Shown piece by piece: positions 1 through 13,146 of a stretch of 64,000 bases of DNA (its first letter is position 1; each line of letters starts with the position of its first letter). The DNA is from Rhyacophila brunnea (taxonomy: Eukaryota; Arthropoda; Insecta; Trichoptera; Rhyacophilidae). The stretch is from the NCBI GenBank assembly GCA_022495005.1, contig JAGYXB010000563.1, forward strand, positions 372,001 through 436,000, written 5' to 3'. The translations under genes and the position numbers were made by a program. The notes beneath the pieces are model-generated. The model was given only the letters and a program-made list of their open reading frames with translations, had not been told where the DNA came from and searched no databases.

Positions 1-120
1 TTGCAAACAGCTCTAGGTGAATGTATGTAATTAAAATGTTCTACGGGTGGTGAAATTTATTAAATTAATTTTGAAAACTTTTGATTAACTAATTTGTTCC
101 GGTCACTTCGCCGGAAGGGA

Positions 121-183
121 GAATTGCTACGCAGCTCGGACGGCCTCACTGACGAGTGACGAACTCTGTCGGCTGCGTATCGC
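121..183. other. GC-rich hairpin island
   Basis: A short GC-rich island in AT-rich surroundings. Eight-base arms TACGCAGC and GCTGCGTA enclose a second small hairpin, TCACT/AGTGA around GACG. No second copy was seen in the window, so it is not obviously a repeat. It could be the remains of a structured RNA or of a MITE. No function is assigned. Confidence 0.3.
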
Positions 184-390
184 ACTACAATGATATTAAT
201 TTAAACCAGTATGCCATCTGTGGAACGTACTGATAATTAACATCATATATTATTCACACGTCATCTACCTACTAAAACACCATAGCAATTGTATGTATTG
301 TACAAAAATACATTGTTTAATTTGAGAAAGACGTGATAAATACGCACCGTTTTACTGTATTCACAAATTGAAATTACAATAAAATCATTC

Positions 391-635
391 CAGGGCTCGA
401 AATGGACGGGAACGCACCGGAGCGCCGTTCCGGTTCACACAATCCCCAAAATTATCGCTCCGTCTCGTGTAAATATTAATTTGACCGTCTGAGCGAGATA
501 TGTCATATAATAAAAAAAATGTAACACAATCTTTTTTAAATACATATATGTATAGAATTAGATAAGTAATAGTGTTAATATTTTCGTAAAATTATCAAGC
601 GCTCCGGTTCGTAAAATTTTCCATTTCGAGCGCTG
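391..635. mobile_element. hAT-type MITE, family B, complete copy
   Basis: A 245-bp non-autonomous element. Its left end reads CAGGGCTCGAAATGGA and its right end is the complement of CAGCGCTCGAAATGGA, so the terminal inverted repeats are about 16 bp with one mismatch. An exact 8-bp target duplication, AATCATTC, flanks it at 383-390 and 636-643. Ends in CAG/CTG with 8-bp duplications are the hAT superfamily signature. It has no coding capacity. Related copies lie at 44302-44514 (truncated) and 47041-47275 (complete). Confidence 0.85.
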
Positions 636-643
636 AATCATTC

Positions 644-2030
644 ATTATAATTAATTATGTGAAATTGAAACCGACATATCGCACTTATTAGCCTGGAAAT
701 ATTTTCGACAACACACGCATTTACTATATCCTTTTGAAGAAACCATTCCTGATAGATTAAATTATCATAGGTTTGAAATTGTCTTGTGCGGTCCCTGATA
801 TATATATAATAATGAATACTTATTGTAAAAAATACTTTCTTTGCCACATATTAATTATTATTAGTAAATGCTGGGCCCCCTGTGGAGTGAATTTTTTTGA
901 TTTGTAACTCTTCGAGGCCCAGTCTTGATTGTTCGAAATAAATATATAAATTATATATGAAAAAATAACGGGTATTTGAATAGGTTATTATTGTTATTGT
1001 CGTTTAATATTTTGCAGTAATTTTAAGTAAGCATAATGAAGTATGTATAAAAATTGTATTTATACACGGTGCCCCTGTTATAAACGCACCAAACTTTGTA
1101 AACAGCATACAAATACATAATATATTATGTACCTCAGAGTTAAAACGCCTTAAGTCTGATTTCTTCCGTACATTTCTTAAATATCATAATAATATTGATA
1201 CCTATACTTAATATTATTATCTTCACAATAGAAATCTAAAATTCCTAAGACTATAAAACAGTAAGTACTTACTCTCATGTACAGATATTATTACTTGATA
1301 TTGCGATGTTTGATTCTGTATAACAGAGACACCGTGTACATTCGTGTAAATGGGCTTGACAAGGCCGTCATTCATCATGCATTGGGACCAAAATCTGTCC
1401 TCTCGCTCTCACACCACACACTCGGCAGTCATTTTTGTGGTTGGGTCTCTTTCTATTATTACCAGACTGTTATTTTACATTTTCGTTTGGAAAAAAATAT
1501 TTTAACTCTAAATTCAAATATATCACTAAGGACACTGATATAACCTACTCTGATCAAAAACATTAATTTATCTTTAAATTTAAAAACTAATTCACAGTTG
1601 TACTTTATATTCATTGAATCAAATACCTTATTGATAATGTTCATTATAATTTTATTTTATGTATATCAAGTAACTTTTAATGTGTATAAATTAAAACTCT
1701 AAAATACAGACCAAACACCTACATAATACTATGCATCCTTGTATATATATATTTTTAAAGATAACACTCTTTTATGTCCTTAGTGTATATTATTTACAAC
1801 CTTTACAATTCAATGATATTTATAGGCAATGCGATTTACGCAACGGCAATATTTGGTAAACGCATTTTCAAAATGGGCACTACTCTGCACTGCCACTGTG
1901 TCGTATGAATCAACAAATTAATAATTAATATTTAAAATATTATGACAGGAGTAATATACAATCGAGTTTTGTAGGGACGCGGAGACATTGCACAAAATAA
2001 TTTCAATTACCTACCAGTGGAAACTACATT
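644..2030. other. AT-rich non-coding stretch
   Basis: No convincing gene. Only short chance ORFs occur. A small GC-rich inverted pair (CTGGGCCCC near 870 and GAGGCCCAG near 916) might be a very short MITE, but no target duplication could be fixed. Confidence 0.5.
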
Positions 2031-2035
2031 TTTGA

Positions 2036-2465
2036 TATTCTTACTGGGGTCGATCCACTGCTGAATAAAAATTCTTCTCGGTCTCTAGTTTTTCGCTGCC
2101 ACATATCAATGAAAGTTGAGGCGAACACAGATACGAAAGATTGTGTGTACATTGGTGCATTTCTGACGCAACTGGCATTGCACAACGTCTACGAGAAACA
2201 GCCGTTTGTCTTGCTTACGCCTACTTATTGCGCTTATAGCGAAGAAAGGACAACATGCGTATACGTTGATGTCGATTTAAAAAATTGAAACATTGTTTGT
2301 AAATAATGCGTCTGTGTGAGTATAACTTCGCCTCAACTCTTGTTAACACATATATACACCCGCCGAACTTTTTGGGTTCGTCGTTTCAGTGGTTTAAGGG
2401 CGTCCTTGTGGCCGTTTAGTGCCCCTTGGGTACCACTGTCTATAAGATATTCGTACTATTCACAA
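2036..2465 (-). mobile_element. RTE-like LINE 3' fragment, interrupted
   Basis: Two blocks, about 2036-2110 and 2340-2465, resemble the minus-strand LINE tail at 28765-29000 in the same order. They include the words for 'agcagtggatcg' and 'gttcggcggg'. About 230 bp of unrelated sequence separates them, so an insertion or heavy divergence is likely. Read on the minus strand, the first block retains the 'cagcagtgga' end typical of RTE-like LINEs just before their GAT-rich tail. It is a degraded, non-functional remnant. Confidence 0.5.
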
Positions 2466-2469
2466 TTTT

Positions 2470-5400
2470 ATTAATTGTCATTTATGACATTAAAACGTTA
2501 GTCTCGCGTATTTTTACTATATTCACAATCCTTCATTGGGATATGCTCTGCCATCCACCAGGCTGATGACTCTACTAGCACCTCTCTTATAGTTTTATCT
2601 TGACAATGTGATTGTGCGTCTGTGACTGTGGTTTGTTTGAATATCTGCATCTTGTTTTGTGCCATAACGGACGTCGGTGATTCTGATGTGAAGTTTCTCC
2701 TGTCAGTCACTGCTCTGAGCTCAAGCCAAAGACGTTCTTCTTCTTCCAAAGCTTTGCTTACCGGAAATATTCCCTTTAATGATAAAATGCAGGAGTTGAT
2801 ATCCCTTGGGATGCCGCACAATCATAATCATAATCGACGTCACTTCGACATTCGTAACATTGTCTTTTTAGTTAATACGGAGCATATTGTCTGTACACCC
2901 ATATATCAAAAGCTTCATATTATATCTATGATATCGCTTAATTCATACTGTCACACGAGTGAAAGAATAATAAGAAAGGAGTATTGTTTATATATAAAAT
3001 GAAAGTATTCTGCACCACATCTTTAACCATTGTTCGATTGAAAGGTATTGTACAAACGTATTTTTTTAATACTCTTGCAGTTCCCCCGCAATGTTCGATT
3101 GTATGTAGACCTATCAAAGTTAAGTTTGGTTCTAATGACACATGAACCCATCGTGCACAGGAGTGTCAAAAGAGTTTTAAAATCAATCTTGAACAAAAGA
3201 ATTATTCATCTTGTATAAGATACTGCTTTATTATGTATGTTCAGCTTCATTGATATTATTATGAATATATTGTTTTATTTGTGTATGCAATACTGTCCAC
3301 TATATTGTTATATTTTCCCCTCTTGACTGTCGTGTATACATGAACAGACAAAATTATTTAAAATTCCTTAGTGTTATGTGTAATGTTTGTTAAACGCTAC
3401 ATATTTGTTTAATAATTTTATAATGTTGGGAATTTACTCCATTTATAGCTAGTCATATATATTAATTTAAAAGAATAAGTAAATTGTTTATAAATTTGAA
3501 ATAAGTTTAGCCGACTGTACAGTACAGTCGGCATATGAATTGTGAAAATTAAAAAAAATAAAATGTGATAAATTTTAGACCCATGAATTTGTAAAATAAC
3601 ATTCATAGTGTATTAAATTATTTGTTGCATTGAAATATGCATTAAAATAACAATAATATTTATTGTATTCTGCATTTTAAAAATAATGATATTTTTTTCA
3701 TCAATAAAATTATGTATGCTACTTACACAAACAGGTCCACCAAATATTACGTACGATTTTTAAAATCCTCTAGATATCGAAAACAATTTGTTAAAAATAT
3801 AGTAATCATGTATTATTTTAAAATGGGTGTTAAAAAAGAATATACCACAGTTGTTTTTTGCAATGAGAATGAATTATATATATATACAAACTGACATGCT
3901 TTTAAAATACTATTATTATTTCAGATGTAATTAGTTGGAACTTATTGTCATTTATCACAAACTGTAAGATAGGACCTTTTGTTAGATTGTTATTCATGTA
4001 ATATTCTTCTCGATAAACAAACGTCCATAAAGTCACCAAAATGAATGATATTGTTTTATTTTTTTAATCCAATTGATATTGTAATAATAAATTGTCTTCA
4101 TCCATACCTATATAGGTGGATCCAGCGCTATGATATCTTCAGAGGTCAGTATTAGGGTATGAAATCCTGGGATCTCGCTCGATTTGTTTAGCTTGAAGAG
4201 ACAGAATTGAAAATGAAAAGAATCCTGATATTTCTGCATTAGCTATATTGCATATGTTTAGCTATATGAATTAAAGAAGTTCGCTTAAAAGGACCACAAT
4301 TTTGAAAGGATTCAGAAACACACATATTTAAAAAGTTTCACACAATCGAACACACGTACATACTACTGATACTTCTACTACTACTTAGTCCGATAACAGT
4401 TGACATAATTGTCATATAAAATGCCGTGATTTCCCAGGAACGTCTTAGGATATTCTATAATTTTAATAATCTCATGCAATTTTAATTGAATACTAAGAGC
4501 CCGATGCTCAATTCGTACTTACCATAAAATAACAGTAAAAATTGTAAGTAGCCGAAATCCATCTGTTAACTATAGATTATAGATATAAGGAATCCTTAAC
4601 CATAGACTACTTTTCGCCCCCTTGCCCCCTTCCGTATTGCCATTTACCACTGACAGCTGCTGTCAAAATAAATTGACGTGGCTTTAAAACGGCCAATACA
4701 CTCAAATTCATTTAACAATTGATCTCAATATGGGTATTGAACAACTATTAAATATCCGTGACATTTAATACGACACATTTTCCCTTATTTTCTTGATTCT
4801 GTACATGTCTTAATTTAGTAAAACCGATTATCGAATTGAAATGTCAGTATCAACGAATTATGAATTAACTTTTCTTATTCAGATTTAGATATTTATGTAA
4901 TATTAAACCAATAGATAGGTAGTTGAAATATATAAGTACTTAGTTACCTACACACCAACATGGTAATATTAGTTTTAATCACTCCATATAATTATTCACA
5001 TCATGGCATATATTTGTAATAATTGTAAATGACAAAATCTGACATTTCAACGGCAAGTGTTACCGTATCGGGAAAAACATGGTCAAAAAATAACTTATAT
5101 TATTCACTAATTGCGGAGACATTTAATCATTTTATTAAATATTAATTGTGTATTTATAGTTATTGAATTTATTTTGTATATTTTTCATATTTTTGTCATC
5201 GTTTAACAATTACAAAATAATTTACCTAAATTATGAAAAAGAGAATTTTTATATATGGTAATATTTTCAATAGAAAAACAGAACGAAACTATTGCAGATT
5301 TGGTGGACCATAGACAACTCGATCATAACTATGAAATGCTTTCTGCATAGTGTTTTGTTGTAATTTTGTTGTAATTATGACAGACGATTGTGCATAGGGC

Positions 5401-6115
5401 TCTAAATCTGATATACGATCACTTTGATTGATTCGTATATAGTTTTCTTCAGATGCTAATATAATCCTTCGTTATAAACTCATAGGAAAGTATCTACTCA
5501 GATCAAAATATATCAGCCCTATACTGAATGCAGTAGTAGTAGGTATTGGGATGTGTTGTGAATGTCGTAAATTTTATAAAAAGTTGGGCATTATAAACAT
5601 ACCACAAAAGCGTGAAGTTCGATAGTTTTGACAGAAAATATGGTATAGTTGGAGCGACGTCGAGCGAGAGAAAACGATGTAACAGATTTCACATAGTTAA
5701 GAGCAGTCGAAAATAGTATCGGTAACATTAATTAGTTTTGCCCTGTGTAATTTGTGCATAGTAGAAGAAAACGCAATCTGCGCAAGTTTAAGGTTAAATT
5801 CTTACACTAGAAAAACTTTTGTTGCCGATTAAAACGATGCAAGATTGTTTTTGTACAATTATCAACTCAGCAGCTAGTTTCAAAAAAATAATGGTTTATG
5901 TAAAATTGAGATAATTGAAACGTTTTAAAACTACTGGCGGATAAAATAAAATTCTTTTGGCAAATTTGGCAAAATAAAATTCTACCAAAAATACGTTTTC
6001 AATGAATAAATTTATTCAGTATGTTACTCGTATTTAATTGTTCAGGTCGTTTTATATCGTAGAGAAACGAGCTGTTTTGTGAATTATGTTCGATTGTTAT
6101 TAATTATATATATAT
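2470..6115. other. AT-rich non-coding stretch
   Basis: No gene or complete element recognised. Chance ORFs of up to about 126 codons show low-complexity composition and no motif. The only clear local structure is a short perfect palindrome at 3510-3532, listed separately. A small palindrome, GACAGCTGCTGTC, lies near 4655. Confidence 0.5.
3510..3532. repeat. 23-bp perfect palindrome
   Basis: Eleven-base arms, GCCGACTGTAC and GTACAGTCGGC, surround a single A. This is locally GC-rich for the region. It could form a small cruciform or bind a dimeric protein. No second copy was seen, and no function is claimed. Confidence 0.6.
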
Positions 6116-6125
6116 AATAATTAAC

Positions 6126-6616
6126 ATTTCGGGAAATCCCGGATATCGAGAATCTTTTCTCGGGAATCGGGATTTCTTTATTATCAAATTTTAATTATTG
6201 AAAAAACGATTTTCTACATGAAAAAAGTGGACAGAAAACACAAAACGTTCAAAGACTGACCGGAGCATTTAACACAATTAAAGCCAACGTCGACTCAAAA
6301 TGAGCGCAATTTTTGTACGCAATTGTCAGACGCAGCGATTGGTAGTCTATGTTTTTTCGAAATTCCATTTTAATAAGTAATGTTTTGAATTATTTTTATT
6401 TTCTTGCTTCTATTTTGCTTGTCTTCTTACATAAATATAAAAAAATTTTTTTTTTTTGGAATTTGTTTTTACACTGATTTTAGGATTTTTATAGGTTTTT
6501 TGAATTTACCGATATCTCGAGAATTCTTTTCTGGAAATCCCGAATCTCGAGAATTCAAAATTTCATCATTTCGGGAAATCTCGAATCTCGAGATTGAGAT
6601 TTTCTCGGGAAATACC
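6126..6616. repeat. degenerate element rich in TCTCGAGA / CGGGAAATCCCG words
   Basis: Both ends carry repeated palindrome-like words, CGGGAAATCCCG and ATCTCGAGA. They occur at 6126-6176 and again, more densely, at 6503-6616, with about 330 bp of AT-rich sequence between. The arrangement fits the decayed ends of a DNA transposon. No target duplication was found, so the boundaries are approximate. A 79-codon ORF across the right half is an artefact of the repeat. Confidence 0.4.
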
Positions 6617-7080
6617 CAACTCTATATGCACCTAGCAAAATAATTGGCACATGCCAGAATGCTAAAAGGGAAGCGTAATTTTCCAAGACAATGAAAAGTT
6701 TTCATCTAGTATTTCAGTGAGTAGTGAAGAAGTAGTGTTAGTAATATGCAGTGGGTGGAAAAAAGCCCACATACTCTGCATAAGCTCCTTACTTTGAAAA
6801 GTTGCACAGAGCTTTGCACTTCAACGCGGCGAAGCACTAGAATATGCCTACGTGTGTGGCACGTAAGTATGAAAAAGAAAATATATAATATGTGTAAGTA
6901 CGAAAATGGAATAAATATTTTTTTTAATATCGATTTTATTTCAGTATTTCGCAAACTCGCGAAATGCTTGTATATCCTTAAAGACAAATATTTTATTTTT
7001 TACACTTTTTTCAATTTGATAGTATACACATGCAAAAATATGATATTTTTATCGTACTATACATATTTAATGTAGTATAT

Positions 7081-7272
7081 TCAGGTTTGGGCAAGTACCC
7101 CAATAGTCCTCTCGGCTGCTGGATGGGAGGATAACGTCAAGAGGGACGCAGAGAATCTGAGCGTGAACGACTGGAGAGAGAGAGAGTATGGGATAGAGAT
7201 TCCTGGAGGGCGGTTGTGCAATCGGCCATGGATCTGAATGGTCTGTGGTGCCATCCCAACTGCTATAAGTAA
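7081..7272 (+). pseudogene. LINE reverse-transcriptase C-terminal fragment
   Basis: Plus-strand translation gives a short block containing ENLSVNDWRER. After a frame change near 7190 it continues DRDSWRAVVQSAMDLNGLWC. This spacing of W, DR..WR and an 'a....g' end is typical of the tail of RTE-like LINE proteins. Read this way it needs at least one frameshift, so it is dead. Its composition is GC-richer than both flanks, which supports a coding origin. Confidence 0.5.
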
Positions 7273-7850
7273 GTACTATAGTAGCTGCGGGCAAAACTTA
7301 TATAATAGTACGGTTAGCAAAAAGTTCATGCTCGTACTTTTCAAATTTTAAGCATATCAATAGTACGCGCAACGTACCTACACTTTATATTTATAGTGAA
7401 TCCAATAATTACCAGTAATTATAAATAACTAGCTGAGCCAGCTGGCGGTCGCCAGTCTGTCTCGCTAGGTCTTGCAGACGGCTTGGCGGTGTTGGATTTT
7501 AATATAATTGTGAAGTATGCATAGATGGCGCCATATTTTTCCCTTCGGGATGGGCTACCACTGACATTTTAATTTTAATACAATATGTGTAAGTATGTGA
7601 AGTTAAATATGATACATAATTATACATCTCAATCATTCGAATATAATGCAATATATTATGTGATTATTATAAATAGCGATCCAATATAACGTGATATTAA
7701 TCTCCTTTGGGTCCCATTGAGATAATAGAAGAAGGTTAGCAGTGTAAAAAATGAAATTAAACATTATTTTGTTTCATTGTCTATAAAAAATAAATGCTTG
7801 CGGCCTTAGAATAATATTTACAAAATCCAAATTTGAATTAAAAATTAACC
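7273..7850. other. non-coding stretch with a GC-rich patch
   Basis: No gene recognised. A GC-rich patch of about 65 bp at 7430-7495, with repeated CTGGCGG/CTTGGCGG words, stands out from the AT-rich background but was not matched to anything else in the window. Confidence 0.4.
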
Positions 7851-7854
7851 TTAA

Positions 7855-9199
7855 GGGGGGACATGCTCGTCGAAGGTCAAAATTGAGTTTTTATTGTATA
7901 TTCAAACCATGATTCTGGACACTCCTTAAACGTTGTAGATGATCTATTTATATAATTTTGAAGCCTTATTATCCTTTATAGTTATTTTAAATATTTGATG
8001 ACTGCATGAAGTATTTTTGTTACATAAAATAGTATTCTTTTAGTTTTCTAATGTTTTAGAATATAGTCATATTTCGGTACATATGTGCAGTGGTGTTAAG
8101 ATTTTTTACATTTATTAATTTTTAAAAGCATTTATAAAACCATTATTATAATTTATTACGAGATATTTTTGTAAATATTCACGATAAAAAATTATATTGA
8201 TAATCTCTGTGATCCCAAATTTGACAAGAATTAGGCATTTTATTATTCAAAAAATGGGCAAGATTAACACATTTGAAGATAATTCTAAAGATACTATTAT
8301 AAGTATGTCTTTGACCATTCAAGTGTGATAAACATCTATGAATAATGTTTGTTTTATAATAATTATTGACCTAAGAATAGGTGTTTGAATGCCATTTCTT
8401 TTTTATTCCCAGTGGTTGTACAACATACGGGTATTGACAAACTATAATTGAAGTAGGGAGTAATGATAGACGCGCGTGTTGGAACATGTACCGTTTAAAA
8501 AAAAATAAAAAATTCGGTTAGGTACATGTTCAAACACGCGCGTTAACATAATTTTACTCCCTACTTTAATTATAGTTTGTCATTTTATGGCTACGGCCGT
8601 ATGTTGTAGTTTAACCACTGGGGAATGACAAAAGAAATGGCGTATTTCAAAAAAACACTACCTTATTCTTAGGTCAATAATTATTATAAAGCAATCATTA
8701 TTCATAAGATTTTTATCACACTTTAATGGTCAAAGACATAACTTATAATAAGTATCTTTAGATTTATCTTCAAATGTGTTAATCTTGCCGATTTTTTGAA
8801 TAATAAAATGCCTAATTCTTGTCAAATTTGGATCACAGAGATTATCAATATAATTTTTTATCGTGAATATTTTACAAAAATTATCTCGTAATAAATTATA
8901 CTAATGGTTTTATAAATGCGTTTAAAATTAATAAATGTAAAAAATCTTAACACCACTGCACAGTTATGTACCGAAATATGACTATATTCTAAAACATTAG
9001 AGCGAGAGGTTTAAAAGAATACTATTTTATGTAACAGAAATACTTCATGCAGTCATAAAGTGTTTAAAATAACTATAAAGGATAATCAGGCTTCAAAATT
9101 ATATAAATAGATCATCTAAAACGTTTAAGGAGTGTCCAGGATCATGGTTTGAAAATACAATAAAAACTCAATTTTGACCTTCGACGAGCATGTCCCCCC
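7855..9199. mobile_element. TTAA foldback element, copy 1
   Basis: A 1,345-bp element that is almost entirely one inverted repeat. The left arm starts GGGGGGACATGCTCG at 7855 and the right arm ends with its exact complement at 9199. TTAA flanks both sides (7851-7854 and 9200-9203). The arms meet around 8495-8520 at a short A-rich loop. It has no coding capacity. TTAA duplications are characteristic of the piggyBac superfamily, so a non-autonomous piggyBac-type or foldback element is the best guess. It is the most diverged of the three copies, with small deletions and scattered mismatches against those at 34448 and 57456. Confidence 0.9.
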
Positions 9200-9309
9200 T
9201 TAAGCAATATAGTTTCCCGGTGCGGGACATTCATATCGAGACAAATGTTGATGAATAATGAAGCAATACATATTATATCTGATAAGAATAGGAATTCATA
9301 AGACCTAAA

Positions 9310-9328
9310 AATGTGGAATCAGCTTAAA

Positions 9329-9360
<32 letters not shown>

Positions 9361-10985
9361 TTGATGGCGATAATGACGATATAAATGGGTAGGTAAATAT
9401 AATTACAAATTTAAAAAAATATAGCAGTTTATATGACCAAGAAGAGTAGAATTAGGTTGGGATAGCCTTCACCCAGCAGTGAATTAATCTTGGTTGATGA
9501 TGATAATGACGATATTATGAATGGGTAAATATAATATCAGCAATTTTGATAAATATATTCATATGACCGACAGAAATTCAAACAACTTAGAGAGGCCTTC
9601 ATCCACCGGTGGATTGATTCAGGCTCATAATGATAATGGAAATATAAATAGATATAATATAATATCACCGATTTTGATAAATACAGCTATTCAAATGACA
9701 GAAATGAGTAGAATCAGGCATGGGAGGCCTTTATCCAGCAGTAGATGGGTTCAGGTCAATGATGATAAGGACGATAGAAATAGGTATAATATAGTAGTAG
9801 AATCAGGTTGCGGAACTCTTCATCCAGCAGTGAATTGATCCTGGTTGATGATGATGACGATATGAATATGTAGATAAATGTAATATCACCGATTTTGATA
9901 AATACAGAAATTCATATGACAGAAAAGAGTAGAATCAGGCTAGCGAGGTCTTTATTAAGCAGTGGATTGTTTCAGGTCCATGATGATGATGATGATGATA
10001 ATGACGATATGAATATGTAAATAAATATAATATCACCGATTTTGATAAATACAGAAATTCATATGACAGAAAGGAGTAGAATCAAGCTAGGGAGGTCTTT
10101 ATTAAACAGTGGATTAATCCTGGTTGTTGTTTTTGATGATGATGATGATGATATGAATATGCAGATAAATATAATATCACGGATTTTTATAAATACAGGG
10201 ATTCATATGACAGAACGGAGTAAAATCAGGCTAGGGAGGTCTTTATTAAGCAGTGTATTGGTTCAGGTCGATGTGATGATGATGATGACGATATGAATAT
10301 GTAGATAAATATAATATAACCGATTTTGATAAATACAGAAATTCATATGACAAAAAGGAGTAGAATCAGTCTATGGAGGTCTTTATTAAGCAGTGGATCC
10401 GATCTTGGTTGATGATGATGACGATGATGACAATATGAATATGTAGATAAATATAATATCACCGATTTTGATAAATACAGCAATTCATATGACAGAAAAG
10501 AGTTCTGGCTAGGGAGGCCATTATCCAGCAGTGGATTGGTTCAAGTCGATGATGATAAGATGGATAGAAATATGTATAATATCACAAATTCGTTAAACCA
10601 ATAGTAGTAGAATCAGGTTGCGGAACTCTTCATCCAGCAGTGGATTGATCCTGGTTGATGATGATGATGATTATCATGACGATATGAATATGTAGATAAA
10701 TAACATTAGAAATTCAATACTGTCAAGAATACAATCAACGTAGAGAGGCCTTCATCCAGCAGTGGATTTATTGAGGCTCGTGATAATAATGGCATTATAT
10801 ATAGATAGGTAGATAATAATATAATATCACTGATTTTGATAAATATAACAATTCATGTGTAAGTAAGGAGTCGAATAAGGCTGAGGAGGCCATCATCCAG
10901 CAGTGGATAGGTCAAGATTGATGATGATAGGGACGATAAAAATAGGTAGATATTATGCAATATGACACATTTTGATAACTATAAC
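9310..10985 (+). repeat. minisatellite derived from an RTE-like LINE tail
   Basis: About a dozen tandem units, mostly 130-145 bp with some shorter, each containing a version of 'gaggcctt(c/t)atccagcagtggatt'. This is followed by a GATGAT-rich patch, the phrase 'gattttgataaatacag' and 'attcatatgac'. The core translates as EAFIQQW, the usual C-terminus of RTE-like LINE proteins, followed by their normal GAT-rich 3' tail. The array therefore looks like an amplified LINE end. Units in the middle (9820-10480) resemble each other most. ORFs of 105 and 84 codons are by-products of the repeat. Confidence 0.75.
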
Positions 10986-11750
10986 AATTCGTATTAATTT
11001 CTTTCGTTATTTGCAATGGCAACTTTGTTAGTTTGTATGTTGTGATCTATGGAAATTAGTAGCCGGGTAATTATTCAATAAAAAAAAGAGTGCGTCACAG
11101 CCATAAAGAAGTATTTTAAAAAATCAAATTTGGAATATCATGTTATCTATGAAATGGCGGACAGTGGCGGACGCTGCTGTTGAAAGATAATTTACGTAGT
11201 GAATTGTACCAAGATTATTGTTTTCTCACCGGAAAAAAGTGCGCCAATGCCTACATTACGATATTTGAATAAAAATAATCGATTCCGTTTGTCAATTAAA
11301 GGATTATAAGGTCTTAAGCGACGAAGACGTCATTCTGCTGTGGGTTACATGAAATATGGCGAATCGTATACGGTATATGAGAAAATATCGGATATAAACG
11401 TCACGTACCTGTAAAATCATTGAAAATTTCTGAAATGTGGTCAATTCAATCGGTAGCGCACATTTTGAAGTGAAGATGTAAAAATAACAATAAAATGTGG
11501 CTTAAATGGGCTGTTGGTGCGTTTTCCAAAATCTCTTAGGATAATAATATATAGGAGATACATATTATAATGAAAAAAATATTGAGATCTTTATATGTTT
11601 AATTTTGAACATATTTAAGAAAAATGAGATAAACAATTATGTAGAATATTTCATGACTCATAATAGTACAGTTGATTGTATTTTTTCAAATATAGCGAGA
11701 TATTATTTATTTATGTACCTATCTAAAATATATTGATATGAACAATTTAT
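10986..11750. other. non-coding stretch
   Basis: No gene or recognisable element seen. Chance ORFs only. Confidence 0.4.
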
Positions 11751-11752
11751 TA

Positions 11753-11930
11753 ATTCAAGACGTTCACAACATGACATTTAGAATGAAAAAAACATGTAAA
11801 TCAAGTAAGTAGAGAAAAGCCAAAAAAATAAATTTAAAAACAACAATAATCCAAGAAAAATACAATTTAAGCAATAACATAGAATTTTAAAAACAAAATA
11901 CATAGCGCATCACTAAAAATGTCTACGTCT
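11753..11930 (-). mobile_element. Jockey-like LINE 3' UTR fragment
   Basis: The words 'gacgttcacaacatgacatt' and the A-rich sequence after them match, in the same orientation, the 3' part of the minus-strand LINE at 46079-46551. In reverse they match the plus-strand copy at 24476-24929. Only untranslated sequence is kept here and no protein remnant is visible. It is a 5'-truncated LINE insertion. Confidence 0.55.
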
Positions 11931-13146
11931 ATAGGGAGTGCATTGACCAGTCGCAAAGCCTGATAAGCCTGACACGCGGAAACAGTTTTCAACCAAATGA
12001 CCGAAATTGCATAATATATGGTCGAAAGAGAAAATGTATGAAACAGTAATAATTATTAGGATTATATTTCGCCTTGTGGGACATAGTAAATTCTTATAAG
12101 GTTAGAAAAATTACGACAGGTGAAAGTAATCTCTGTAAACAAAAATACTTATCAATGGGTATAAATTTGGAGCCGAGAAATAAACTAGGCTATTTGAAAG
12201 CTTTATTATTGTTTTCGTTTGCCATTATTTAACGATTGTTACTTAAGGTGACGCATCAGTGAAACGCCAAATAATTTTCAACTGTACGCGCGACGAAATT
12301 TTGGACTCGCTGCCATTCACTGAGAGAATGTTGACCCGGGAACACGTCACTTTGCTGCGTGATGGCGACGGGTCAATTAATTCTAAAATCGTGTAAAGAT
12401 GACTAAAAACGTTACCCATTTACTTTAAAAAGAAAACATGTCAATGAATATATTATTATTGTTACTAATAGAACAATAAACAGAACATAAAATGGACGTA
12501 TGTTGGATTTATATGACAATTAATATTTCGTTTTCAGGCGTCATTTTCACCCGCCACCCGCAATCCGCGCATCGCCTAGCGACGATCTTTTTAGACCGTG
12601 CCTCAACTAATGCATGGCCTAGAAATCACATGAAGTAAATTTATTTTGTCAACACAATTGATTTTTGTGTTATAAATAATTGTGTGTTGGTTTTAACACT
12701 TTGTTGTAATACAAATTATGTACTTGTATCACAAGGTACCTATTACATATAGTGAGCAAACATCAATATATAAACTTTACTGCCCAACATGACAATAACT
12801 CTGCAAAGAAACTACCTGTAAAGTTTTCATACAAGAGTACCTATAGAGGATTTCCTCCTCATATTTTCCTACTAAGGTCCCGGACCTTCTGCTCTCATTT
12901 ATGCAACTTCACCTTACAGGTGAACACTTAACGGTAGGGTTGCTACATAACTACAATAAAATACTGAGTGCTATTTATAAACACATGTTAAACATAATGT
13001 AACGTGAGTAAAAATATTGATTATTATTTTAATATTAGTTTAATATAAATATCTACTATACAATTATATTATAACTGGAATAAAACAGCCCAAAGGTAAT
13101 TACGTTACGTGCGTGTATCATTGAGTTAATTAATTAATAAATTAAT
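11931..13146. other. non-coding stretch
   Basis: No gene recognised. Two moderately GC-rich patches, around 12240-12370 and 12540-12615, could be fragments of older elements. Neither shows a coding frame or paired ends. Confidence 0.4.

Noticed and set aside
121..183. Possible hammerhead ribozyme: CTGACGAG followed by CGAAC resembles the conserved core
   Set aside because: The GAAA part is changed to GAAC, stem II would be minimal, and no properly placed cleavage triplet with a stem III was found.
2622..3002. 126-codon ORF, the longest outside the mariner
   Set aside because: No recognisable motif, an opposing ORF of similar size, and its composition follows base content; treated as chance.
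9521..10296. ORFs of 105 and 84 codons with repeated peptide units, possibly a repeat protein
   Set aside because: They are read-through of the minisatellite; the repeat unit length is not kept in frame across the array.
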